Notes under the pieces: generated by a model
Databases searched by the model: none
Seen by the model: only the letters and a program-made list of their open reading frames with translations
Told to the model about the DNA's origin: nothing
From: Oscillospiraceae bacterium
Lineage (GTDB): Bacteria > Bacillota > Clostridia > Oscillospirales > Ruminococcaceae
Reading direction: 5' to 3'
Assembly: GCA_030527085.1 (NCBI GenBank)
Contig: JAUNBN010000038.1
Coordinates: 1-9,271, forward strand
DNA length: 9,271 nucleotides
Translations under genes and position numbers: made by a program
Shown: positions 1-6,052 of the stretch, one piece after another
Layout: each line of letters starts with the position of its first letter
How positions within the stretch are numbered: the stretch's first letter is position 1

Positions 1-200
1 TTTGCAGACTTTTTTAAAAAAGAATATGAGCGCGCCTTTGTCCGAAATAACAAAAAGGGCACGCTCAGCAGAAAAAAGGAGTTTCCCTTCCTCGCGGCTA
101 TATACCTGCCTTTTGGAGAAAAACACAGCAACAAGCCGGCCTGGTCCGCTCTCCCAATTAAGCTCTTTAAAAAAACCGCCAATTATAGTGGGCTTTTTGC

Positions 201-230
201 TTGTAATACGGCGGCGCGATAAAGTATAAT
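201..230 (+). promoter_or_regulatory. Probable sigma-70-type promoter of the serC-serA-DUF1015 operon
   Basis: A perfect TATAAT at 225-230 is preceded by TTGTAA at 201-206 (4 of 6 matches to TTGACA) with an 18-base spacer. Transcription would start near 237, giving a leader of about 34 bases before the serC GTG codon. It is the only good promoter candidate ahead of the operon. Promoter calls from sequence alone are uncertain, but the position fits well. Confidence 0.65.
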
Positions 231-270
231 ACCAAAATACAGTTACAGAGGAGAAAGGAAGTGTCAGGTC

Positions 271-1356
271 GTGCAGAGAGTTTATAATTTTGCCGCGGGA
301 CCCGCAGCGCTGCCGCTGCCGGTGCTCGAGAAAGTTAAAGAGGAGCTGCTCTCTTACGGACAGGCGGGCTGCTCGGTAATGGAGATGAGCCACCGCTCAA
401 AGAGCTTTCAGGAGATAGCGGATCGCGCCGAGACTGCGCTTCGCCGTCTCATGGGCATAGGCGATGACTACGCCGTGCTTTTTTTACAGGGCGGTGCGTC
501 CTTACAGTTTTCAATGCTCGCCATGAACCTCGCCGCGCGCGGCGACAGAGCCGACTACGCCTTGAGCGGCAACTTCGCCGAAAAGGCCTACGAGGAGGGA
601 CTGCGCTGGTGCGAAGCCAATATAGCGGCCTCTACCAAAGAAGATTCCTATAAAGGCGTTCCCGAGCTAAGCGCCGCGTCTCTCAGCGAGGGCTCCAAAT
701 ATCTGCATCTCACTGCCAACAACACCATTTACGGCACGATGTACCCCGAGATACCTAAGGGTCTGCCCGCGCCGCTGGTCTGCGATATGTCCTCTATAAT
801 TCTTGGACGCGAGTACGATATTAAGGACTTCGCGCTCATCTACGCCGGAGCGCAGAAGAATCTCGGCCCCGCGGGGCTCACGATAGTTATAATCCGCAGG
901 GATATGATACGCGACGACCTCGAGGATTCAATACCTACGATGCTGCGCTACCGTACCTTTGAAAAATCCGGCTCCATGTACAACACACCGCCCTGCTTCT
1001 CCATTTACGTCGCCGGGCTGGTGTTCGAGTGGGTCGAGAGCGAGGGCGGCGTAAAAGAAATGGAGAGGCGCAACCGCGAGAAGGCCGCGCTGCTCTACGA
1101 GACTATTGACGCTTCGAGTCTGTTTGCGGGTACGGCCGCGAGTGCCTCGCGCTCCATAATGAACGTCTGCTTCACCCTGCCCGGCGAGGAGCTCACCTCA
1201 GAGTTTCTCAAGTTCGCCGGGGAGCGGGGCCTTTGCTCCATTAAGGGTCACCGCGCCGTGGGAGGCTGCCGCGCCTCTATCTACAACGCCATGCCGCTCG
1301 AAGGCGTCAAGGCGCTGGCGGACTGCATGAAGGAATTTGAGACCAAAAAGGCGTAA
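271..1356 (+). CDS. serC: Phosphoserine aminotransferase (SerC)
   Basis: PLP-dependent cytoplasmic enzyme (EC 2.6.1.52) that transaminates 3-phosphohydroxypyruvate with glutamate to give O-phosphoserine, the second step of serine synthesis. The 361-residue length is normal for the family. Visible landmarks are the N-terminal NFAAGPAALP (6-15), MSHRS (39-43) for phosphate binding, LQGGAS (72-77), the TANNTIYGT segment (148-156) and AGAQKNLGPAG (192-202), where Lys196 should form the Schiff base with PLP. The GTG start at 271 is the only start codon that keeps the family N-terminus just before RVYNF. Purine-rich GGAG/AAGGA sequences lie at 250-259, so the spacing is a little long. It is the first gene of a three-gene operon and ends 12 bases before serA. 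Function is assigned by family motifs and by the neighbouring serA; I see nothing degenerate. Confidence 0.96.
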   Translation: MQRVYNFAAGPAALPLPVLEKVKEELLSYGQAGCSVMEMSHRSKSFQEIADRAETALRRLMGIGDDYAVLFLQGGASLQFSMLAMNLAARGDRADYALSGNFAEKAYEEGLRWCEANIAASTKEDSYKGVPELSAASLSEGSKYLHLTANNTIYGTMYPEIPKGLPAPLVCDMSSIILGREYDIKDFALIYAGAQKNLGPAGLTIVIIRRDMIRDDLEDSIPTMLRYRTFEKSGSMYNTPPCFSIYVAGLVFEWVESEGGVKEMERRNREKAALLYETIDASSLFAGTAASASRSIMNVCFTLPGEELTSEFLKFAGERGLCSIKGHRAVGGCRASIYNAMPLEGVKALADCMKEFETKKA

Positions 1357-1368
1357 AGTGGAGGCAAT

Positions 1369-2538
1369 ATGTTTAAAGTAAGGACATTTAACAAGATTTC
1401 CGATGTTATACGCGGCTACCTGCCGAACGATGACTTCGCTCTCTCCGACAGCGCAGAGGATTACGAAGCTATTCTGGTTCGCTCGGCCTCGCTTCACGAG
1501 GAGAGCTTTCCCGAGAGCCTTTTGGCTATAGCCCGCGCGGGCGCGGGAGTAAACAACATACCCCTCGAGCGCTGCTCGGAAAAGGGGGTAGTTGTGTTCA
1601 ACGCGCCGGGAGCCAACGCCAACGCCGTTAAGGAGCTTGTGCTCTGCGGGCTGCTGCTCTCGGGCAGGCAGGTGGTGCAGGGGATAGACTGGGTGGCCAG
1701 CGAGGGCGCGAAGATAGAGGATGTAGCCGCCCATGTGGAAAAAATCAAGAGCCGCTTTGCCGGGCCGGAGCTTTTGGGCAAGAGCCTCGGAGTGATAGGT
1801 CTGGGGGCTATAGGCGTAATGGTCGCCAATTCAGCGCGCCACGGCCTCGGCATGGACGTTGTGGGCTTCGACCCCTATCTCTCTATAGAATCCGCCTGGC
1901 ACCTTGACCGCAAGATAGGCAAGGCCGCGGACATAGACGAACTGCTGGCCAAGAGCGACTTCGTCTCGCTGCACCTCCCTCTCAATGAGGAGACGAAAAA
2001 TATGTTTGACGCGCGGCGCATTTCGAAAATGCGGCAGGGAGCCGTGCTGCTCAATTTTGCACGCGGCGGCCTGGTAGACAACGCGGCCGTGCTCGAGGCG
2101 CTTTCTAGCGGCAGGCTCTCGCGCTATATCTGCGACTTCCCCGAGCCGGAGCTTATCGGCAAGGAGGGCGTTATATGCACGCCGCATCTCGGCGCGAGCA
2201 CGCCCGAGTCCGAGGAGAACTGCGCGGTCATGGCCGCCAGAGAGCTCGCCGCCTACCTGCGCGACGGCAATATCCGCAACTCCGTCAATTTTCCCGACTG
2301 CGAGCTGCCCCGCGACGGAGGCTGCCGCCTTTGCATGTTTAATGAAAATATAAAGAACATGCTCGGCCAGATTTCTGCTGTAATAGCCGAGTATTCCCAC
2401 AACATAGACCACATGATAAACAAGAGCCGCGGCCAGATGGCCTATACCCTTATAGACCTGCCCGAGAGGCCCACCGGGGAGTGTCTCGACAAAATTAAGG
2501 ATATAGAGGGCGTCGTAAGGGTGAGGGTGATAGAATGA
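1369..2538 (+). CDS. serA: D-3-phosphoglycerate dehydrogenase, short form with C-terminal ACT domain (SerA)
   Basis: NAD-dependent dehydrogenase (EC 1.1.1.95) that oxidises 3-phosphoglycerate to 3-phosphohydroxypyruvate, the first committed step of serine synthesis. The substrate-binding signature ARAGAGVNNIP lies at 55-65. The Rossmann motif GLGAIG is at 144-149 with an acidic residue following strand 2 (FDPY, 167-170). ARGGLVD (231-237) supplies the conserved Arg, Glu259 lies in DFPEPE, and His273 lies in TPHLGAST. Residues from about 316 to 389 form one ACT domain, the usual site of serine feedback inhibition. At 389 residues it lacks room for the extra ASB domain of long-form enzymes. The ATG at 1369 follows a GTGGAGG ribosome binding site at 1358-1364, 12 bases after the serC stop, so the two are surely co-transcribed. 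Other hydroxyacid dehydrogenases share the fold, but serC linkage and the ACT domain favour SerA. Confidence 0.93.
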   Translation: MFKVRTFNKISDVIRGYLPNDDFALSDSAEDYEAILVRSASLHEESFPESLLAIARAGAGVNNIPLERCSEKGVVVFNAPGANANAVKELVLCGLLLSGRQVVQGIDWVASEGAKIEDVAAHVEKIKSRFAGPELLGKSLGVIGLGAIGVMVANSARHGLGMDVVGFDPYLSIESAWHLDRKIGKAADIDELLAKSDFVSLHLPLNEETKNMFDARRISKMRQGAVLLNFARGGLVDNAAVLEALSSGRLSRYICDFPEPELIGKEGVICTPHLGASTPESEENCAVMAARELAAYLRDGNIRNSVNFPDCELPRDGGCRLCMFNENIKNMLGQISAVIAEYSHNIDHMINKSRGQMAYTLIDLPERPTGECLDKIKDIEGVVRVRVIE

Positions 2539-3710
2539 AAGCGGCGCTGCGGGAGCTGGGTCTTGCGTCGGCCGGGATACTTCTGCCGGCGGCTGGGACT
2601 GAGCTGGAAAAATTCGCCGTTATAGCCTGCGACCAGTTTTCCTCAAGGCCGGAATACTGGCAAGAGGCTGAGCGAATAAGGGAGGGCGCGCCCAGCGCGC
2701 TCGATATGATTTTCCCTGAGGCTTATCTCATGGCCGAGACCGACGAGGAACTAGAGGCAAAAAAGATAAGCGCCGCTATGCAGCGCTATCTCGAGGAGGG
2801 GCTTTTGGAGCCCTGCTCAGCGAGCTTTGTCTATGTGCGGCGGCAGACCGGCGCGGGAGTGCGGAAAGGGCTTGTAGCAGCCTTCGACCTCGAGCGCTAC
2901 GAGTTTCGCGAGGGCGCGAAGAGCCTCATTCGCGCAACGGAGGGCACCGTTGCCGAAAGGCTGCCCGCGAGAAAGCTCATACGCTCGCTCGCTCCCCTGG
3001 AGATACCCCACGCCCTTGTGCTCGTCAACGAGCCGCGAAACGAGCTCTTCGAGCTGCTCGAGGGCGCGCGCGGGGAAATGCGGCCGCTCTACGATTTCGA
3101 GCTCATGCTCGGCGGGGGACGAATAGAGGGCCGGGAGCTCTCCTCAGAGCAGCTCTGCGAAAAAATGGCCGAGATACTCGAGCGCGACCGCCTTCGCGGC
3201 GAGGGCTTCCTCTTCGCGATGGGCGACGGCAACCACAGCTTCGCCGCGGCCAAGCTCTGGTGGGACGAGCTTAAAGAGACCCTGAGCCCCGAGCAGCGTG
3301 AAAACCACCCCGCGCGCTTCGCCCTGGCCGAGCTCGTGAACCTGCACGACAGTGCGCTCACGATAGAGCCCATACATCGCCTTTTGTGCGGCGTAAACCC
3401 TGCCGCGGCCGCGGGAGAGCTTGAAATAGACCCGCTCGCCCCGCCGCCCCTCTCGGTTTTGCAGCCGAGGCTGGACGCCTACCTTAAGGCGAACCCCGCC
3501 GCCTCGCTCGACTACATACACGGAGCCGAGGAATGCTTAAGGCTCGCCGCCGAAGCCGAGGACAGGCTGGCCATAGTCTACGCCGATTTCGACCGCGAGA
3601 GCATATTTAAGCAGGCGGCGGGCGGCGGCGCGCTGCCGCGCAAGAGCTTTTCGCTGGGCGAGGCGCGCGACAAGCGCTACTACCTCGAGAGCCGTCTGAT
3701 AATTCCTTGA
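2535..3710 (+). CDS. DUF1015 family protein, translationally coupled to serA
   Basis: A 391-residue soluble protein of the uncharacterised DUF1015 (COG4198) family. Family hallmarks are the N-terminal ACDQFSSRPEYW (31-42), EGTVAERLPAR near 136-146, the strongly conserved MGDGNHSFAAAK (229-240) and the HPARFALAELVNLHD stretch (258-272). No signal peptide or membrane segment is visible. Its ATG overlaps the serA TGA in an ATGA arrangement, which implies translational coupling and a role tied to SerA/SerC or phosphoserine. Proteins of this family sit beside serA and serC in many anaerobes, but the biochemical function is not established to my knowledge. The GDGNHS motif recalls the DGH-type motif of ParB/sulfiredoxin-fold proteins, a superfamily that includes free-serine kinases; that link is only a hypothesis. 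The TTGACA at 3707-3712 overlaps the stop codon but has no good -10 partner. Confidence 0.92.
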   Translation: MKAALRELGLASAGILLPAAGTELEKFAVIACDQFSSRPEYWQEAERIREGAPSALDMIFPEAYLMAETDEELEAKKISAAMQRYLEEGLLEPCSASFVYVRRQTGAGVRKGLVAAFDLERYEFREGAKSLIRATEGTVAERLPARKLIRSLAPLEIPHALVLVNEPRNELFELLEGARGEMRPLYDFELMLGGGRIEGRELSSEQLCEKMAEILERDRLRGEGFLFAMGDGNHSFAAAKLWWDELKETLSPEQRENHPARFALAELVNLHDSALTIEPIHRLLCGVNPAAAAGELEIDPLAPPPLSVLQPRLDAYLKANPAASLDYIHGAEECLRLAAEAEDRLAIVYADFDRESIFKQAAGGGALPRKSFSLGEARDKRYYLESRLIIP

Positions 3711-3758
3711 CAAAATATTAAGAGCTTTCACTGTTACCCCCGCCTTAATGTCGTTTAG

Positions 3759-3801
3759 TTAGGTTGTTCCGCCCCGCCGGAGGCGGGGCGGAACAACCTA
3801 A
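3759..3801. repeat. Perfect 20-bp inverted repeat with 3-base loop
   Basis: The arms at 3759-3778 and 3782-3801 are exact reverse complements of 20 bases, separated only by GGA. The core is extremely GC-rich (GCCCCGCC against GGCGGGGC). It lies 49 bases after the DUF1015 stop and would form a very stable hairpin able to stall polymerase or protect the serC-serA-DUF1015 mRNA 3' end. Neither strand has a T-tract beside the stem, so it is not a canonical intrinsic terminator. A REP-like or MITE-like dispersed palindrome is the main alternative. Confidence 0.85.
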
Positions 3802-3821
3802 AAGTACGCTAATAAGATTTA

Positions 3822-3850
3822 AGGACTTTTCTGCTCGCGGGGTTTATAAT
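3822..3850 (+). promoter_or_regulatory. Candidate promoter for the TAXI receptor gene
   Basis: A perfect TATAAT lies at 3845-3850. Seventeen bases upstream is AGGACT (3822-3827), which matches TTGACA only at the central GAC. Transcription would begin near 3857 and give an unusually long leader of about 264 bases before the TTG start at 4121. No better promoter is visible closer to the gene. The -35 box is weak, so confidence is moderate to low. Confidence 0.4.
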
Positions 3851-3911
3851 TGGCTTAAGAAGAGCTTCAAACGCTGAACTGCGGCTTTTACACATCGCGC
3901 TTCGGATAGTT

Positions 3912-3938
3912 TACCTTTTCCCCGCGAGGGTAAAGGTA
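3912..3938. repeat. Stem-loop: 7 bp, T-T mismatch, 3 bp
   Basis: TACCTTT (3912-3918) pairs with AAAGGTA (3932-3938). After one T-T mismatch, CCC (3920-3922) pairs with GGG (3928-3930) around a CGCGA loop. It lies in the putative leader of the gene at 4121 and has no T-tract, so a terminator role is not supported. Confidence 0.6.
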
Positions 3939-3943
3939 TTAAG

Positions 3944-3984
3944 TCAGGGTGTTTACTGCGCTTTCGGCGGGGAAAACACCCTGA
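3944..3984. repeat. Inverted repeat with 11-bp arms
   Basis: TCAGGGTGTTT (3944-3954) is the exact reverse complement of AAACACCCTGA (3974-3984), with a 19-base GC-rich interior. It starts only 6 bases after the preceding hairpin, which suggests that the two belong to one structured element. Part of the interior (3959-3968) could instead pair with 4001-4010, allowing for one wobble, so alternative folds exist. Confidence 0.65.
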
Positions 3985-3992
3985 AAATCCGC

Positions 3993-4059
3993 GCGGCTCT
4001 GCCGAAGGCGGGAGAAATACGTGCACGCGTTTTGGCGTATTACCCTGTTTAAGAGCCGC
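3993..4059 (+). promoter_or_regulatory. Nested stem structure in the leader before the TAXI receptor gene
   Basis: GCGGCTCT (3993-4000) pairs perfectly with AGAGCCGC (4052-4059). Inside this closing helix are a small GCC-GAA-GGC hairpin (4001-4009) and a hairpin of AATACG (4016-4021) with CGTATT (4036-4041), giving a three-way-junction-like layout. A T-rich stretch, TTATTTTT, lies at 4066-4073 but is separated from the stem, so termination is uncertain. I do not recognise a known riboswitch class. Confidence 0.4.
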
Positions 4060-4106
4060 CGGAGATTATTTTTGCGAATTATTCCAATCCTGTTTACGTA
4101 GCAGCC

Positions 4107-4114
4107 AAAGGAGG
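4107..4114 (+). promoter_or_regulatory. Strong ribosome binding site that fixes a TTG start
   Basis: AAAGGAGG lies 6 bases upstream of the TTG at 4121. It is a near-complete match to the anti-Shine-Dalgarno sequence and decides the start of the lipoprotein gene. The TTG start also gives a complete signal peptide. Confidence 0.85.
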
Positions 4115-4120
4115 CAGGCT

Positions 4121-5107
4121 TTGAATTATATAAAGAAAAGAGCTTTTGCGCTTATGGCGCTGGTGGCGGCCTGTTCGTTGCTGCTCGGCGCCTGCGCCGC
4201 CGCGCCCGAGGAGACCGAAGCGGAGATATTGAGCGAGCGTGAGGAGCTTCTCTTTGCGACGGGCAGCAGCGCAGGAACCTACTACGCCTACGCAACGGCT
4301 CTCTCGCAGGTTCTGGGAGAGGCGGCGGGCGAGAGCATAAGAGTGCGCTCCACCAGCGGCTCGGCGGACAACATCATCCAGCTCGCCTCCGGCGACATGG
4401 ATATAGGTCTCGCGCAGAACGATATAGTCTACTACGCCGTAAACGGCCTCGAGAGCTTTTCGGGCGGCGCGGTCGAGGGGGTTTCTGCCATAGCGACCTG
4501 TTACATCGAGGTCTGCCAGATAGTTGCCGAAGGAGGCGTGGATTCCATAGAGGAGCTCGAGGGTCTCGTCGTTTCCGTGGGCGAGTCCGGCAGCGGAGTT
4601 GAGACGAACGCGAGGCAGATATTGGAGGCCTACGGCATGGACATGGGCAGCATAAGCCCTGTGAACCTGAGCTTTTCGGCCTCCGCCAAGGCGCTGCAGG
4701 ACGGCGAGATAGACGCCTTTTTCTGTACCGCGGGCGCGCCGACCTCCGCTATAAGCGCGCTGGTCGAGAGCTTTGACGTTAACCTGCTGGAAATAGACGA
4801 GGCGCACGCCGCGGTTCTCGCTGCGAGCTACCCCTTCTACACCGCTTACACTATACCCGCCGAGAGCTACGCGGGCATAAGCTACGACGTTCCCTCCGTC
4901 GCCGTAAAGGCTACGCTCATAGTCTCAAACGGCCTGAGCGAGGACAGGGTCTACGCGCTCACAAAGGCGCTCTTTGAAAACGCCGCCGCCCTAAGCGAGG
5001 CCCACCCCAAGGGCGCTGAGCTGAGCGTGCGCTTCGCCCTCGAGGGCATAGCGGCCCCGCTGCACCCCGGCGCGGCCAAGTATTATAACGAGGTGGGCGC
5101 GCTCTAG
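4121..5107 (+). CDS. TAXI family TRAP transporter solute-binding lipoprotein
   Basis: A 328-residue extracytoplasmic receptor of the TAXI type, the ligand-binding subunit of a TRAP transporter. The N-terminus has a basic patch (KKR, 5-7), a hydrophobic stretch and a lipobox LGAC ending at Cys25, so it should be a membrane-anchored lipoprotein. The mature part starts with an acidic linker and then shows TAXI hallmarks: FATGSSAGTYY (about 45-55), the RVRSTSGSADNI segment (about 74-85), LASGDMDIGLAQND (about 88-101), and GESGSGVETNARQIL, which resembles the family's VG-xx-GSG-x-E motif. The TTG start is supported by AAAGGAGG six bases upstream. The TRAP membrane subunit expected beside it is absent; the next gene, 13 bases downstream, encodes a soluble YjbR-like protein. 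The permease may be encoded elsewhere. The ligand cannot be read from sequence; TAXI members include glutamate-type receptors. Confidence 0.93.
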   Translation: MNYIKKRAFALMALVAACSLLLGACAAAPEETEAEILSEREELLFATGSSAGTYYAYATALSQVLGEAAGESIRVRSTSGSADNIIQLASGDMDIGLAQNDIVYYAVNGLESFSGGAVEGVSAIATCYIEVCQIVAEGGVDSIEELEGLVVSVGESGSGVETNARQILEAYGMDMGSISPVNLSFSASAKALQDGEIDAFFCTAGAPTSAISALVESFDVNLLEIDEAHAAVLAASYPFYTAYTIPAESYAGISYDVPSVAVKATLIVSNGLSEDRVYALTKALFENAAALSEAHPKGAELSVRFALEGIAAPLHPGAAKYYNEVGAL

Positions 5108-5120
5108 CGCCCGGCTTAGC

Positions 5121-5795
5121 ATGGCGGATATAATCAAATCTGTTTTTCGCAGTAAAAAGGCGGACTTTTCGAAGCTCGCCGCCTTTGGCTTTGCGCCGCA
5201 AGGGGAGGGCTTTATCTACCGAGAGAAGCTTTCCGGCTGCGGTTTTGTTTTGAATGCTTTTGTTTCAAGTCAGGGTGAGGTATCCGCCGAGATTATCGAC
5301 CCGGAGCTGAACGAGCGCTATGTTCTGCACTTGGTCGAGGGCGCGGCGGGCAGCTTTGTGGGCGGCGTTAAAAGCCAGTATGAGGAAATACTGAACAGAA
5401 TAGCGCGCGAGTGCTTCGAGCCCGATGTTTTTAAATCGAAGCAGGCGGCCGAGCTGATAGCCTATGTTCGAGAGACCTACAGAGACGAGCTGGAATACCT
5501 CTGGCAGAGGTTGCCGGACAACGCCGTCTGGCGCAGGAAGGACACGGGCAAATGGTACGCGGCCCTGCTCACTATTCAAAAGAGCAAACTCGGATTTGAA
5601 TCGGCAGAGAGGGCCGAGATAATTGATTTGAGAGTAAGGCCGCAGGAGCTGGAGGGGCTTTTGGACGGGCGGCGCTACTTCCCGGGCTATCACATGAACA
5701 AAAGACGCTGGTACACAATGCTGCTCGATTCCTCTATACCCACCGCCGAGCTCTGCCGGCGAATAGACGAGAGCTACGCGCTGGCGGTGAAATAA
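5121..5795 (+). CDS. MmcQ/YjbR family protein with an N-terminal extension
   Basis: A 224-residue soluble protein. Its C-terminal half (about 110-220) carries the MmcQ/YjbR signatures: LPDNAVWRRKDTGKWYA (131-147), the IIDLRVRPQELEGLLDG region (167-183), FPGYHMNKRRWYTMLLD (187-203) and a final helix with ESYALA. YjbR-like proteins have a CyaY-like fold and are often labelled DNA-binding, but their cellular role is unclear. The first 110 residues, which begin with a basic segment, are an extension also present in clostridial relatives and have no motif I recognise. The ATG at 5121 has no obvious Shine-Dalgarno and lies 13 bases after the TAXI stop, so translation may depend on coupling. The gene ends at a strong terminator, making it the last gene of a two-gene unit. 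A functional link to the receptor is not evident. Confidence 0.9.
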   Translation: MADIIKSVFRSKKADFSKLAAFGFAPQGEGFIYREKLSGCGFVLNAFVSSQGEVSAEIIDPELNERYVLHLVEGAAGSFVGGVKSQYEEILNRIARECFEPDVFKSKQAAELIAYVRETYRDELEYLWQRLPDNAVWRRKDTGKWYAALLTIQKSKLGFESAERAEIIDLRVRPQELEGLLDGRRYFPGYHMNKRRWYTMLLDSSIPTAELCRRIDESYALAVK

Positions 5796-5991
5796 GGCGG
5801 ATAATTAAACAGCGGCGGGTGTTTGCGAGCCCCGCCGCTGTTTTTGCGCGTTTTTGTATAGCGCCTCTTTCTATATGCGATACGTTCGAGGGCTCCATAG
5901 CCGCCAATTCACTTAACTGCGCTTGCGTATACCCCTTCACCAATCTCAAACGCCTTATGCGAAGGCCGATTTCGGCGTAGTTGATTTCCAT
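5734..5991 (-). CDS. Small XRE/Cro-type helix-turn-helix ORF, probably a truncated remnant
   Basis: An 85-codon ORF whose first 43 or so residues are a convincing XRE-type DNA-binding domain: IGLRIRRLRL (about 8-17), GYTQAQLSELA (19-29), then a recognition-helix region with PSNVSHIERG (33-42). The ATG at 5991 has a GGGAG ribosome binding site seven bases upstream. After ERG the expected fourth and fifth helices are missing. The frame instead reads antisense through the yjbR terminator hairpin and into the 3' end of that gene, producing a basic tail with no family similarity. I infer that the original gene lost its 3' part and is a pseudogene or decaying fragment. A short functional regulator cannot be excluded, since the reading frame itself is intact. 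It lies 61 bases downstream of thrC on the same strand. Confidence 0.5.
   Translation of the reverse strand: MEINYAEIGLRIRRLRLVKGYTQAQLSELAAMEPSNVSHIERGAIQKRAKTAAGLANTRRCLIIRLISPPARSSRLFAGRARRWV
5807..5845 (+). terminator. Intrinsic terminator after the yjbR-like gene
   Basis: AAACAGCGGCGGG (5807-5819) pairs perfectly with CCCGCCGCTGTTT (5831-5843) around an 11-base loop and runs into TTTTT (5841-5845) on the plus strand. It starts 12 bases after the yjbR-like stop. On the minus strand the stem is followed by TTTAATTAT, so weak bidirectional function for the convergent thr operon is possible. Confidence 0.88.
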
Positions 5992-6014
5992 TATTAAACT
6001 CCCAAAACAGGCTG

Positions 6015-6027
6015 TATAATTATTATA
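6015..6027. promoter_or_regulatory. Palindromic TATAAT-T-ATTATA between thrC and the HTH ORF
   Basis: TATAAT at 6015-6020 and its reverse complement ATTATA at 6022-6027 flank a single T, so each strand carries a perfect -10-like hexamer. The minus-strand copy lies 24-29 bases after the thrC stop and upstream of the HTH ORF, which it could drive, although no good -35 box is visible at 17 bases. It could equally be an operator for a small XRE regulator. Confidence 0.3.
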
Positions 6028-6052
6028 TGTCCGATTAGGATATGCGTTTCCC

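Larger units (their letters stand above)
3711..4120. other. 410-base intergenic region, non-coding, rich in stem-loops
   Basis: No credible gene is visible here. The only ORF longer than 50 codons (minus strand, 3844-4026) reads through the hairpins and lacks a ribosome binding site. The interval holds, in order, the 20-bp inverted repeat, a TATAAT promoter candidate at 3845, hairpins at 3912-3938 and 3944-3984, and a closed multi-stem structure at 3993-4059. A clean Shine-Dalgarno then precedes the TTG start at 4121. Both an RNA leader of the downstream gene and a dispersed repeat would explain it. Confidence 0.7.

Noticed and set aside
2..229. 75-codon plus-strand ORF from a TTG at the left edge, and an opposing open frame at 1-182
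   Set aside because: Neither has a ribosome binding site or recognisable protein features. The plus-strand ORF runs through the serC promoter. Bases 1-200 show only low-complexity stretches, including a T6A6 palindrome at 9-22, so no gene is claimed.
3707..3730. TTGACA overlapping the DUF1015 stop codon as a promoter -35 box
   Set aside because: No acceptable -10 hexamer lies 16-19 bases downstream, and no gene follows closely.
3965..4015. Resemblance of a GGGGAA / TGAAAATCC / GCGG / GCC string to part of a cobalamin riboswitch
   Set aside because: The GG-CC pairing around TGAAAAT is absent, the CCCGCCACTG-like segment does not match and no B12 box follows downstream. The next gene is a TAXI receptor with no evident B12 link.
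3844..4026. 60-codon minus-strand ORF in the intergenic region
   Set aside because: It spans the hairpins, whose arms dictate its sequence, and has no ribosome binding site or hydrophobic or domain pattern. It is better explained as non-coding structured DNA.
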